From assembly GCA_025352365.1 (NCBI GenBank), contig JANXTO010000101.1:1-63132 (forward strand): a stretch of DNA of 63,132 bases, read 5' to 3'. Source of the DNA: Undibacterium sp. GTDB lineage: Bacteria > Pseudomonadota > Gammaproteobacteria > Burkholderiales > Burkholderiaceae_D. Position numbers and translations under genes: made by a program. Positions 39,108 through 48,278 of the stretch are shown one piece after another. Within the stretch, counting starts at the first letter, position 1. Every line of letters begins with the position of its first letter. The notes below the pieces were generated by a model, which ran no database searches, was not told the origin of the DNA, and saw only the letters and a list, made by a program, of their open reading frames with translations.

Positions 39108-41582
39108 TTGAATAAACATTCCTACCCCATTCCAAGCCGCGAGGAAATTCTCGGCATCCTGCGCACCTCAAGCTCGAAGCAACAGGTGGAGACGATTGCA
39201 GACCAACTAGGCGTAAAACCTGAGGAGCTTGACGGCATGGTGCGACGATTAAACGCGATGGAAAGAGATGGGCAAGTCAAGCAAGATAAGTCTGGAAACT
39301 ACACGCTTGCCAATCAGGATAATTTTATTTCTGGTCGGGTTAGTAGTCATCGGGATGGTTATGGGTTTTTAACGCCAGAAGACGGTAGCGAAGATTTGTT
39401 TTTGCCAGAAAGAGAAATGCAACGCGTATTACATGGTGATCGCGTCACCGCACGCGTTGTCGGCACAGACCGGCGAGGTCGCCTGGAAGGCGGCATTATC
39501 GAAATTTTAGAGCGTGCTAATACCCATATCATTGGACGGTTGCTCAATGAAAACGGCGTGTGGATCGTTGCTCCAGAAGATAAACGATTTAGTCAGGATA
39601 TATTGCTTGCGGGTTCACCTGGTAAGGCTAAATCGGGACAAGTTGTTAGCGTTGAACTGACCGAACAACCTACTAAATATGCACAAGCAGTTGGCCGCAT
39701 TGTTGAGGTATTAGGCGACGTTGATGATCCCGGAATGGAAATCGAAATCGCCGTCAGAAAATTTGGCGTGCCGCATGAGTTTTCTGAATCAGCAAAAAAA
39801 GCAGCCAGTAAATTGCCTTCCGAGATCCGCGATGCTGATTTGGTTGATCGTGTTGATTTGCGCGATATCCCGCTGGTAACCATTGATGGTGAAGACGCAC
39901 GCGACTTTGATGATGCCGTCTATTGCGAAGCCATTAAAACTGGTCGATCAAAAGGCTATCGTCTGATTGTTGCGATTGCCGATGTTAGTCATTACGTCAA
40001 ACCAAATGACGCACTCGATCAAGATGCATTATTACGCAGTACATCGGTTTACTTCCCGCGCCGGGTTATCCCTATGCTACCGGAAAAATTGTCGAACGGA
40101 TTGTGCTCGCTTAACCCTGATGTGGATCGATTGACTTTAGTCTGCGATATGGTGATTTCTCTCGACGGGGAAGTGACAGCGTATCAATTTTATCCATCTG
40201 TTATTCATTCTTCCGCTCGCTTTACTTACACAGAAGTCGCTGCAATTTTAGGTAATACCAAAGGTCCGGAGGCAAACAAACGTCTGACCTTAGTACCGCA
40301 CTTATTGGATTTATACGACTGTTTCCAGGCATTGTTAAAAGCCCGCCATCGTCGTGGTGCAATTGATTTTGAGACGACGGAAACCTATATCGTTTGCAAT
40401 GCCGCCGGCAAGATAGAAAAAATTCTGCCGCGTACTCGCAATGATGCGCACAAGCTGATCGAAGAATGCATGTTGGCCGCCAATGTATGTGCTGCTAATT
40501 TGCTGGAGACATACAAGCAACCGGGAACCTATCGCATTCATGCAGGACCGACCAAAGAAAAACTGACGCAAGTCAGAAACTTCTTAAAGCAAGTCGGCCT
40601 TAATTTAACGGGTGGGGATAAACCATCCGCCTCTGATTATGCTGAACTCATGGGCAAAATCAAAGGGCGTCCAGACTCCAGTTTGCTGCAAACTATGTTG
40701 CTGCGCTCTATGCAACAAGCGGTCTACAGCCCGGATAATATCGGCCATTTTGGTTTGTCTTATGACGCTTATGCGCATTTCACCAGCCCGATCCGACGTT
40801 ATCCTGATCTGTTGACGCACAGAGCGATCAAAGCCATTTTGTTAGGCAAAAAATATGAGCCAAAAGGGATCGATACCAGTTTGCTCAATACGACGGTTTC
40901 TAATGCTGCTCGTAAACAGCAAATTATTGATAAGGCTGCTGGTAAAAAACCCAAAGCAGAACAAGATTTGACCATTTGGGATGCTCTTGGAGTGCATTGC
41001 TCTGCCAATGAGCGCAGAGCAGATGAAGCGTCCCGCGACGTGGAAGCCTGGCTGAAATGTTATTTCATCAGGAATAAACTCGGTGAAGAATTTAGCGGCA
41101 CTATTTCGGGCGTAACGCAGTTTGGTATTTTCGTGCAATTGGATGATATTTATATCGAAGGCTTGGTGCATATTACTGAACTTGGCGCAGATTATTTTCA
41201 GTTCGATGATGCACGTCACGAGTTGCGTGGTGAGCGCACGGGCAAGCGTTATCAATTGGCCGACAAAATCAAAGTGCAGGTGAGCCGGGTTGATCTCGAC
41301 GCACGCAAAATTGATTTGGCAATCGTGCCAGCCAGCGGTGCTAGTGCTCGTATTGTACCAGCGGCAGATGCCCGTGGTAATTCAGGCGCTACTGAGCGCG
41401 CTAAAGCAGGTAAAGCCAGCGTAGGTAAAGCTGGCGTGAAGACAAATAAGGCAAGTGCAAAAGCGCCGAATAAAACCGCTGCTAAAGCCGCTAGTCCGGC
41501 TGCGAATTCGCGTTCCGGTAAGCCTGCAACCACCGAACGCGCACCTCGCGCAGCATCTAGAAGCGGTAAAAAGAAACGGTAA
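39108..41582 (+). CDS. rnr: Ribonuclease R
   Basis: 3'-5' exoribonuclease that degrades structured RNA. 824 residues with a TTG start; LNKHSYPIPSREEILGILR matches the family start and no ATG lies upstream in frame. Winged-helix domain, cold-shock domains, RNB domain with the metal-binding DGEDARDFDDAVYC (about 265-278), SPIRRYPDLLTHRAI, and an S1 domain (GTISGVTQFGIFVQLDDIYIEG). The last 100 residues are a Lys/Ala-rich basic tail. Upstream of rlmB as in many proteobacteria. Confidence 0.95.
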   Translation: MNKHSYPIPSREEILGILRTSSSKQQVETIADQLGVKPEELDGMVRRLNAMERDGQVKQDKSGNYTLANQDNFISGRVSSHRDGYGFLTPEDGSEDLFLPEREMQRVLHGDRVTARVVGTDRRGRLEGGIIEILERANTHIIGRLLNENGVWIVAPEDKRFSQDILLAGSPGKAKSGQVVSVELTEQPTKYAQAVGRIVEVLGDVDDPGMEIEIAVRKFGVPHEFSESAKKAASKLPSEIRDADLVDRVDLRDIPLVTIDGEDARDFDDAVYCEAIKTGRSKGYRLIVAIADVSHYVKPNDALDQDALLRSTSVYFPRRVIPMLPEKLSNGLCSLNPDVDRLTLVCDMVISLDGEVTAYQFYPSVIHSSARFTYTEVAAILGNTKGPEANKRLTLVPHLLDLYDCFQALLKARHRRGAIDFETTETYIVCNAAGKIEKILPRTRNDAHKLIEECMLAANVCAANLLETYKQPGTYRIHAGPTKEKLTQVRNFLKQVGLNLTGGDKPSASDYAELMGKIKGRPDSSLLQTMLLRSMQQAVYSPDNIGHFGLSYDAYAHFTSPIRRYPDLLTHRAIKAILLGKKYEPKGIDTSLLNTTVSNAARKQQIIDKAAGKKPKAEQDLTIWDALGVHCSANERRADEASRDVEAWLKCYFIRNKLGEEFSGTISGVTQFGIFVQLDDIYIEGLVHITELGADYFQFDDARHELRGERTGKRYQLADKIKVQVSRVDLDARKIDLAIVPASGASARIVPAADARGNSGATERAKAGKASVGKAGVKTNKASAKAPNKTAAKAASPAANSRSGKPATTERAPRAASRSGKKKR

Positions 41583-41603
41583 AAGAAACGGTAAAAGAAA
41601 CGA
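41567..41603 (+). repeat. 12 bp tandem repeat across the rnr stop codon
   Basis: Three units of TAAAAGAAACGG (first with one extra A, last ending A) at 41567, 41580 and 41592. The TAA of unit 2 is the rnr stop. In the reading frame each unit gives K-K/R-K-R, then a stop. Confidence 0.8.
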
Positions 41604-41800
41604 TTACTGCATCAAAAAGCACGTAATTGAAGGTGCTTAAGTAAAACAGATATGCACACGACATGTTAGATTTTCTGCAAATGTAGTAAGTGCGACAAAC
41701 ATAGTAAGTATCTGACGTAGTAAATATTCCGTGTGATCTGTGGTACATGGAATAAGCGCCCCATTTAGTTGAACAAAGAGATAAATTAAAGAAGTAAATA

Positions 41801-42544
41801 ATGAAAAATAAAATGATTTTTGGTTTCCATGCTGTGACATCTCGTATTCGTCATGAGGCGTCCTCAGTAGAAGAAATTTACGTGGATTCTTCGCGTGTTG
41901 ATGGCCGTATGAAAGACCTGTTAAGTGCAGCAAAAGCAGCAGGTGTGCGTATTATTCCGGCAGATGATCAGCGTTTATCCAATATTGTCGGCACTCGCCG
42001 TCATCAAGGTGTTGTGGCAAAAGCAGGTGAGTTATCTTTAGCACGCAATCTGGATGAATTATTGGATGCAATTGAAGGCCCACCCTTATTGCTCATCTTG
42101 GATGGCATCACCGATCCGCATAATCTGGGCGCATGTTTACGGGTGGCTGATGGTGCCGGTGCACACGCAGTCATCGCACCAAAAGACCGGGCTGTTGGCT
42201 TAAACGCGACTGCAGCCAAAGTCGCCAGCGGCGCGGCAGAGACGGTGCCGTACATCACAGTAACGAATCTGGCGCGTACTTTGCGCGAATTAAAAGAACG
42301 CGACATCATGTTGGTCGGTACTTCTGATGAAGTGGATAAGACGATTTACGACGTTGATTTTAAGGGTGGTATCGCGATCGTTATGGGGTCGGAAGGCGAG
42401 GGCATGCGCCGCTTGACTAGAGAAACCTGCGATGCATTGGTTAGTATTCCGATGTTTGGTTCGGTTGAAAGTTTAAATGTCTCAGTTGCCTCTGGCTTGT
42501 GTCTATACGAAGCGCGCAGACAGCGTTTGCCGGGTGTCCGATAA
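41801..42544 (+). CDS. rlmB: 23S rRNA (guanosine-2251-2'-O)-methyltransferase RlmB
   Basis: SpoU-family enzyme that methylates G2251 of the ribosomal P loop. 247 residues: N-terminal substrate-binding domain ([15 protein letters not shown]) and a C-terminal knotted SPOUT domain with [31 protein letters not shown] and [16 protein letters not shown]. It lies 218 bp after rnr; that gap shows no clear site apart from the tandem repeat. Confidence 0.95.
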   Translation: MKNKMIFGFHAVTSRIRHEASSVEEIYVDSSRVDGRMKDLLSAAKAAGVRIIPADDQRLSNIVGTRRHQGVVAKAGELSLARNLDELLDAIEGPPLLLILDGITDPHNLGACLRVADGAGAHAVIAPKDRAVGLNATAAKVASGAAETVPYITVTNLARTLRELKERDIMLVGTSDEVDKTIYDVDFKGGIAIVMGSEGEGMRRLTRETCDALVSIPMFGSVESLNVSVASGLCLYEARRQRLPGVR

Positions 42545-42591
42545 TACTTTGTCTCTATATCGACATCTCTTTAACGGTGCTTCGATCTGTT

Positions 42592-42658
42592 CATCTTAGT
42601 GCGGACTCCTCAGGAGTTCGTTTAGTGTCGGCAGGAATTTTCTGGACGCGCTAAGATG
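42592..42658 (+). other. Folded leader element before cysE
   Basis: CATCTTAGTGCG (42592-42603) pairs with CGCGCTAAGATG (42647-42658) over 12 positions with one G-T pair. Inside, ACTCC-TCA-GGAGT (42605-42617) makes a second hairpin. It ends 55 bp before the cysE start. No T-run follows directly. It matches no riboswitch class I can recall. Confidence 0.55.
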
Positions 42659-42713
42659 CATCTCCCTTTTGGTTTCTGCCATTTTCATCTTTTTATTTTT
42701 TACAGATCACATC

Positions 42714-43457
42714 ATGTTTAGCCGCTTGCGCGAAGATATCGCCAACATCATCCAGCGAGATCCTGCTGCCCGCAATACTTGGGAGGTCGTGACTTGCTAT
42801 CCAGGCTTTCATGCAATCTTGATGCATGGTTGGGCAAAGTGGTGCTGGACTCGTGGTTTGAAGTGGCTGGGGCGTTTTATTGCCCATTTAGCGCGCATTG
42901 TGACTGGGATAGAAATCCATCCGGGCGCAACCATAGGACGCAGAGTTTTTATCGATCATGGTTTTGGTGTTGTGATTGGTGAGACCGCGGAGATCGGTGA
43001 CGACTGTACGATCTACCAGGGAGTGACTTTAGGTGGGACCTCACTCTCTAAAGGCGCTAAGCGCCATCCGACCTTAGAAGCAGGTGTGATTGTAGGTGCC
43101 GGTGCTAAAGTACTAGGTGGTTTTACAATTGGTGCAGGTGCCAAAATTGGTTCTAATTCTGTCGTGGTTAAACCCGTGCCCGCTGGCGCAACTGCCGTCG
43201 GTAATCCGGCTCATATCGTAAAAAAAGAATCCGCGTCAGATGCGGGTACAGGCAATTTATTTAGTGCCTATGGTGTAACGTCGAATGGTGATGATCCGAT
43301 TTCTAAAGTGCTACATAAGTTGATCGACCATGCCGCCGCACAGCAAGAGCAAATAGAAAAATTAACCATCGCACTTGCCAGTGCAGGCATCGCTTGCGAG
43401 CAACAAGCGGCCACCGATAAGCTCAATCCAGAACAAATTAATAGTTTGGTTGATTGA
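42714..43457 (+). CDS. cysE: Serine O-acetyltransferase
   Basis: Makes O-acetylserine, the first step of cysteine synthesis. 247 residues from ATG 42714 ([19 protein letters not shown]); an earlier start at 42669 gives a hydrophobic stretch foreign to the family. Left-handed beta-helix hexapeptide repeats from about residue 65, including [18 protein letters not shown] and GVTLGGTS, with the catalytic His-Asp region intact. The 45-residue C-terminal tail is longer than in NifP-type short forms. Confidence 0.94.
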   Translation: MFSRLREDIANIIQRDPAARNTWEVVTCYPGFHAILMHGWAKWCWTRGLKWLGRFIAHLARIVTGIEIHPGATIGRRVFIDHGFGVVIGETAEIGDDCTIYQGVTLGGTSLSKGAKRHPTLEAGVIVGAGAKVLGGFTIGAGAKIGSNSVVVKPVPAGATAVGNPAHIVKKESASDAGTGNLFSAYGVTSNGDDPISKVLHKLIDHAAAQQEQIEKLTIALASAGIACEQQAATDKLNPEQINSLVD

Positions 43458-43596
43458 TCTGAGGCGATTATTCTATTTTATAGGACTACGCAAAATCAAT
43501 AATGTGTTTTTGCTTTTCTTCTTGAGCACAAATATTTTTGTGACCCATACACTAGAAGTTGTCAGTCAAAAATGGCATTGAATTACATGTCGAATT

Positions 43597-43681
43597 AATA
43601 TACTCCCCCTTAAATTCGTCAAAATAGCCCTATTGACCAAGTTATTATTAGACATTTAAATATACTATATGGGAGTATATT
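43597..43681 (-). repeat. Dispersed intergenic repeat, copy C
   Basis: About 85 bp on the minus strand between convergent cysE and lpxH. It shows the terminal inverted repeat most clearly: AATATACTCCC (43597-43607) and GGGAGTATATT (43671-43681) are exact inverse copies. Between them are AGTATATTTAAATGTC and the AATAGGGCTATTTT stretch seen in similar form in the other copies. Confidence 0.85.
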
Positions 43682-43695
43682 TAAGATGAGAGTAT

Positions 43696-44505
43696 TCAGC
43701 TTGCTTCAGATGGAGTGCCAATGCGTGTTCCATCAAACTGATAACTGACGAATTCTCCATTGTCGTAGAGCGCAAGCCAGCCACCACGAGCTAGCTCCGT
43801 TATGCCTACATCGCAATCCCAATCAGGTAAGACATAGCGTGTAGTTTGTCCGTGCTGGTGTATGGCAGGTCTGTGTGTGTGGCCATGAATCATGATCTTC
43901 GCGCCGCTCTCTGAGAAAAGCTTTTCTATCGCTGCTTGATTGACATCCATGATCGCAAGGCTTTTGCCTTTTTGTTCCATCTTGCTGTCTTTACGCATAC
44001 CTTCAATAATAGCTTTGCGCTGTGTCAGTGGCATGTTGAGAAACTGTGTTTGCCACGCCGTTTGACGTACTTGATTGCGAAACGCTATATATGCAACATC
44101 GTCAGTACATTGTGCGTCACCGTGGGCAATCACTATTTGCTTACCAGCCAGCGTAATCACGCTTGGGTCAGGTAGTAATTGAGCGCCGGTTGCCTCTGCA
44201 AATAGATCGCCAATTAAAAAATCCCGATTGCCAGCGATCCAGAAAATCTCTGTTCCGGTATCGTTCACTGCGCGCAGAGCGTCGACTATTTTTTGATTAT
44301 AGTCATCGACAATATCGTCATCGCCTGCCCAATATTCAAACAAATCACCCAACAAAAATAGTTGTTTTGCTTGAGGTACCTGCGTTTTTAAAAACGCAAA
44401 AAAAGCCTGGCTAGTTTTTGGGAGCGATGCGCGTAAATGCACATCAGAAGCAAAAAGCGCAACCAAAGTTGGCTGCGCTTTTGAGTGGTTATGTGGAGCG
44501 ATCAC
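43696..44505 (-). CDS. lpxH: UDP-2,3-diacylglucosamine hydrolase LpxH
   Basis: Calcineurin-like pyrophosphatase that makes lipid X in lipid A synthesis. 269 residues with the full metal-binding set: FASDVHL (D21, H23), LGDLFEYW (D54), GNRDF (N93), HGDAQC and HGHTHRPA. Last gene of the minus-strand cluster, 29 bp after ppiB. Confidence 0.95.
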   Translation of the reverse strand: MIAPHNHSKAQPTLVALFASDVHLRASLPKTSQAFFAFLKTQVPQAKQLFLLGDLFEYWAGDDDIVDDYNQKIVDALRAVNDTGTEIFWIAGNRDFLIGDLFAEATGAQLLPDPSVITLAGKQIVIAHGDAQCTDDVAYIAFRNQVRQTAWQTQFLNMPLTQRKAIIEGMRKDSKMEQKGKSLAIMDVNQAAIEKLFSESGAKIMIHGHTHRPAIHQHGQTTRYVLPDWDCDVGITELARGGWLALYDNGEFVSYQFDGTRIGTPSEAS

Positions 44506-44534
44506 TATCGACTAATTTCTTTTCGTTTAATGAT

Positions 44535-45023
44535 TTAAACGATTTCTGCTTTTTCAATCAAAACATTTTCTACTGGCACATCTTGGAACATGCCGGTACG
44601 GGTTGTTTTGACCGATTTGATTTTATCTACAATATCCTTACCTTCTGTCACTGTGCCAAAGACACAATAGCCCCAGCCATCTTGTCCAGGATAATCCAGA
44701 AAACTGTTATTGCCAGTATTAATGAAGAACTGCGCAGAAGCAGAATGAGGGTCGCCAGTACGCGCCATTGCGATGGTGTAGTGTTGGTTTTTCAAACCAT
44801 TTTTTGCTTCATTTTCAATCGGAGCATTAGTCGGTTTTTGCTTCATGCCTGGCTCAAAGCCACCGCCTTGGATCATAAAGCCGTCGATAACGCGGTGAAA
44901 AATCGTGCCGCTGTAGTGGCCGGATTCGACATAAGCGATAAAGTTAGCGACTGTTTTAGGCGCTTTTTCGGCATCGAGTTCGATTGTGATATTGCCATGA
45001 TTGGTGGTCAGAATAACGGCCAT
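44535..45023 (-). CDS. ppiB: Cytoplasmic peptidyl-prolyl cis-trans isomerase B (cyclophilin)
   Basis: Cyclophilin of 162 residues without a signal peptide, speeding proline isomerisation in the cytoplasm. Active-site motifs [31 protein letters not shown] and YCVFGTV are intact. Forms a tandem with ppiA upstream (59 bp gap); the two proteins are clear paralogues. Confidence 0.94.
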   Translation of the reverse strand: MAVILTTNHGNITIELDAEKAPKTVANFIAYVESGHYSGTIFHRVIDGFMIQGGGFEPGMKQKPTNAPIENEAKNGLKNQHYTIAMARTGDPHSASAQFFINTGNNSFLDYPGQDGWGYCVFGTVTEGKDIVDKIKSVKTTRTGMFQDVPVENVLIEKAEIV

Positions 45024-45081
45024 GATAGTCCTTGATAAGTAAAGATGAAGAGGTTTTATTAGGTAGATACTTGATTGTATA

Positions 45082-45753
45082 TTATTTGATTAGCTTGGCA
45101 GATTCTATAATGACAGGACGATTGGGGACGTTTTCCATCATGCCTGAACCACTGGTTTCGACTGCTTTGATTTTATTCACTACGTCCATGCCGCTAATGA
45201 CTTTGCCAAAAACAGCATAACCAGCGGTGGCTAACAAGGCCTCTGCACGCGGCGCTTTGGTCAGATTGCCTCTACGGCTAAATTCTACAGGATCACCTTC
45301 TGGTAATACCTGATGATTTAAAAATTCGTTATCGTTGACGTTAATAAAAAATTGGGCTGTCGCCGAATTAGGATCATTGGTGCGTGCCATAGCAACGGTA
45401 CCGACATCATTTTTCCAGCCAGCCTCTAAGGACTGACGTGCTTCTAACGCGATAGGCTTATTGGTTGATTTTTCTTTCATGTTTTTATCAAAACCGCCAC
45501 CTTGGATCATGAAGTTATCAATCACACGATGAAAAATCGTACCGTTGTAATGGCCTGCTTTGACATAACGGATAAAATTTTCTACCGTTTTGGGCGCTGC
45601 TTCAGGATGTAATTCCAACACAATTTCACCCAAATTCGTTTTCAATGCCACTTTGGGAAAGTCTTGCGCGACGGCGAATGTGGTATTTAAAGCCAGAACG
45701 GATCCGGCCAATAAAGATAATAAAGAGAGGGCGCGACGGCGGTTGTATGACAT
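45082..45753 (-). CDS. ppiA: Periplasmic peptidyl-prolyl cis-trans isomerase A (cyclophilin)
   Basis: Exported cyclophilin of 223 residues. ATG 45753 is chosen because AAGGA stands five bases before it and the protein then starts with a signal peptide ([18 protein letters not shown], likely cleavage after FAVA). Motifs [15 protein letters not shown] and [16 protein letters not shown] are intact. An in-frame Met at 45786 would overlap the upstream gene. Paralogue of the neighbouring ppiB. Confidence 0.92.
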   Translation of the reverse strand: MSYNRRRALSLLSLLAGSVLALNTTFAVAQDFPKVALKTNLGEIVLELHPEAAPKTVENFIRYVKAGHYNGTIFHRVIDNFMIQGGGFDKNMKEKSTNKPIALEARQSLEAGWKNDVGTVAMARTNDPNSATAQFFINVNDNEFLNHQVLPEGDPVEFSRRGNLTKAPRAEALLATAGYAVFGKVISGMDVVNKIKAVETSGSGMMENVPNRPVIIESAKLIK

Positions 45754-45769
45754 AGTTTTCCTTGGCTGG

Positions 45770-47038
45770 TTAAACTTGCGCTTCATAGATAATTCTCCAC
45801 TTGGCAGCTTCTTTGATCCAATACTGACGTTTACGTACGCTACTTTTACTTTTACCTGCAATCGTTTCCTGAGTAAAGGTACTGACGATTAACTCATCTT
45901 TGCCTGGGTAGCGGAATTGCGTTATCTCTTTCAGCTTGATAGACAAATGCTGTAAGCCCTCAATCGCTTGTTGCTGTTTTGGAAACCAGGCGTTGAGATT
46001 GTCGCCCTGCATGGTCTTAAAATTTCTTGAATAATTATTCAGCAGACGATTCGGATTTTGACTTTCTAAATCCGCACGCCAGTCTTCTAACATTTTACTG
46101 GCAAATTGTTTCTCTACATTCCACTTTGCTGCTGTCAAAAATTCTAATTGCTCGCTGATGATCACAGGCGTTTTGCCGATGTCGATCATGGCAGCGATTT
46201 TTAAAAAATCAGGATTAGTTAAAACAACGCAGCCATCAGATGCCATAGGCGGTCGACTAAAATTTTCTGATGGAACACCGTGCAGCCAAATGCCAGATCC
46301 GCTGCGGCCATTGATTTTATCCCATTCGTTTGGATAGTTAATTGGTAGCGCACCAGGGCCATAAAAGTCAGGGAGTTTAGAGCCCGACAGATGACTCGTA
46401 ATGTAGTACACACCTATCGGCGTTTTTTGATCGCCTTCTTTTGATTTATTGATGCCAAACTTGCCTTGGCTGACATAAAAATCGGTTAGGAATTTAAGTT
46501 GACCGTGTTCGTTTTCATATAAGTACAGGCGTGATTTTTTTGCGTCAACTAGTAATACTTGCCTTTGATCTTCTCTGAGTTGCAGAATGTTTCGTGGCAC
46601 TAGACTAGGATCTGGTTTTTCACGAATTGCTTTTATTCGGACAATCGCCTCGTCACGCAGATCTTTGAGTTTTTCTGCGGATCCGTTTGAGCTGCCACCA
46701 AAGCTATTCACCGAGCGGGTGTGCATCAAGAGTAAATCGCCGCGTATCAAATGCCCTAATTGGAAATTTGGATAGGCTTCTATCAGATCATCCGCTTTTA
46801 ACTGCGCCTCTTGCAAGTGATTCGCGGCAAGACTTTTATACACTTCAATTAATAAAATATCTGGATCAGGCAGGTGCTGAGTGGCATCGGCAGACGCTGT
46901 TTTCTCAGCGCGTGACTTAGCATGAAGTAATGATGGCACTGTGAAAAGTGACATCGTTATCAACAATAAAAAACTCAAACAAAAGTATTGTCTAACTTTG
47001 AGCAGACGAGAATAAAAAAACACAGCAGAGCGATACAT
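45770..47038 (-). CDS. L,D-transpeptidase with C-terminal NTF2-like (Cds6-type) domain
   Basis: 422 residues: signal anchor (about 15-40), helical TPR-like region, YkuD catalytic domain (about 160-295) with H253 and the catalytic SDGC motif (C270, followed by VVL instead of the usual R), and a C-terminal NTF2-like domain (about 305-422) like that of Cds6/YafK-type transpeptidases. It should form or trim 3-3 peptidoglycan cross-links or attach proteins to the wall; YafK-type relatives can instead cut. Start overlaps the stop of the TPR gene by one base. Confidence 0.85.
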   Translation of the reverse strand: MYRSAVFFYSRLLKVRQYFCLSFLLLITMSLFTVPSLLHAKSRAEKTASADATQHLPDPDILLIEVYKSLAANHLQEAQLKADDLIEAYPNFQLGHLIRGDLLLMHTRSVNSFGGSSNGSAEKLKDLRDEAIVRIKAIREKPDPSLVPRNILQLREDQRQVLLVDAKKSRLYLYENEHGQLKFLTDFYVSQGKFGINKSKEGDQKTPIGVYYITSHLSGSKLPDFYGPGALPINYPNEWDKINGRSGSGIWLHGVPSENFSRPPMASDGCVVLTNPDFLKIAAMIDIGKTPVIISEQLEFLTAAKWNVEKQFASKMLEDWRADLESQNPNRLLNNYSRNFKTMQGDNLNAWFPKQQQAIEGLQHLSIKLKEITQFRYPGKDELIVSTFTQETIAGKSKSSVRKRQYWIKEAAKWRIIYEAQV

Positions 47039-48072
47039 CAGCTACCCGCACGCTCCTGCTTGATGAGCCATTTCCCATCCTGTTTTACCAGCGCTAAGGT
47101 TTTGCGACTATTGGCTGTCAGTTGGTCAGAGCTATAAATTTGACGGAATTTTACGATCGCATTGTTACCATCAATACTGACTTTAGCTGATTCAATCTTG
47201 ACGTTAATGTGACCTTTGCCCTCAATCCTGGCGCGACGTTCTTCGGCCCAAGCTTTGCGGGTTTCACCTTTGGGAGTATCGAAGTCTTTGGCGTAATGGG
47301 CAAGATATGCACTGGTATCTTTACTACTCCATGCTTTTGCCCAGCTTTCTACTACTTTCAAAGCGTCATCCTGATCATTATTTGTTGCGGTGACAACCGG
47401 TTTTGCTTCTACTTTTGGATCGGTTTTTGGTATCGCTTTAGTCTCAACTTTTGCTGTTTTAACCGGGTCTGGTTCTGCTTTAGCCGGGACGACTTTAGTT
47501 GGATTTGCCGCAACGACGGCAGACGTGCTGCTTGCTGCTTTAGGATTGGTGCCGCCTGTCGTATTGCCAATCAGATTTTTGACTAGCGTCAGTTTTAGTT
47601 TCGCACCGCTGTTTGCAGAATCAAGTTGCAAGGCTTTATCGTAAGATTGACTCGCTAATTTCGCGTAGACATCACCTAAATTCTCATGCGCTGTGCCATA
47701 AGTAGGATTAGTCCGAATCGCCATTTCTAACGATGCTCTGGCTTTATCGTATTGTCCTGTAGAGGCATACAATACTGCCAGATTATTATAGGGTTCTGGC
47801 AATTCAGGGTAATCGTCGGTCAACTTGGAAAACACCGTAATCGCTTCTGATGATTTATTTTGATCAGTCAGAATCAAACCTTTAAGAAAGCGTAATTGTG
47901 CGTCTTTAGGGCGTTGGACTAATAATGCGTCCAGTTTTGCAGAGGCCTCTACCGTTTGTCCAGCACGAAACATTTTAGAAATATCCGATGCGTCATCCGC
48001 AAAAGATAGCGATGACATCAGCGCTAAAGAAAGGCTTGATAACGCAAAAACACTTTTAAAGATGTGGCGCAT
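47038..48072 (-). CDS. Periplasmic TPR protein with C-terminal NTF2-like domain
   Basis: 344 residues from ATG 48072, chosen because it yields a signal peptide (RHIFKSVFALSSLSLALMSSL, cleavage near SFA). Residues 25-160 are tetratricopeptide repeats; 170-235 are a Lys/Pro/Ala-rich linker; 240-344 form an NTF2-like domain (VVESWAKAWSSKDTSAYLAHY) of the type at the end of the next gene's transpeptidase. One-base overlap with that gene suggests a joint role at the cell wall. No gene name is warranted. Confidence 0.8.
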   Translation of the reverse strand: MRHIFKSVFALSSLSLALMSSLSFADDASDISKMFRAGQTVEASAKLDALLVQRPKDAQLRFLKGLILTDQNKSSEAITVFSKLTDDYPELPEPYNNLAVLYASTGQYDKARASLEMAIRTNPTYGTAHENLGDVYAKLASQSYDKALQLDSANSGAKLKLTLVKNLIGNTTGGTNPKAASSTSAVVAANPTKVVPAKAEPDPVKTAKVETKAIPKTDPKVEAKPVVTATNNDQDDALKVVESWAKAWSSKDTSAYLAHYAKDFDTPKGETRKAWAEERRARIEGKGHINVKIESAKVSIDGNNAIVKFRQIYSSDQLTANSRKTLALVKQDGKWLIKQERAGS

Positions 48073-48278
48073 AGTAAATGGACTTGGTTTCATTAGTGAA
48101 CAGAGGAACATCGCTTCGGCAATGTTATACTGAGTATAAAGCGACATCTTAACAAAGATGCGCACAAAATGGGTTTTTGACACGCTTTAGCTTTAACAAG
48201 TAAACATGCCGACAACGGAGTTTATTTGCTTAATGCCATTGCGCGCAATCATCTTGCAAAACAATTTACACGCAGCTC

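Noticed and set aside
41567-41603. Short repeats here, at 11546 and at 56523 considered as CRISPR
   Set aside because: They are contiguous tandem units without spacers, and no cas gene is in the window.
43481-43500. GGACTACGCAAAAT as a third relative of the 14152 inverted-repeat element
   Set aside because: Only about 10 matching bases, no inverse partner within 150 bp.
44418-45035. 205-residue plus-strand ORF
   Set aside because: Lies antisense to the whole of ppiB, which has all cyclophilin motifs; no ribosome site and odd composition (Phe/Cys-rich).
47209-47586. 125-residue plus-strand ORF rich in Phe and Cys
   Set aside because: Reverse reading of the Lys/Pro/Ala-rich linker of the TPR gene.
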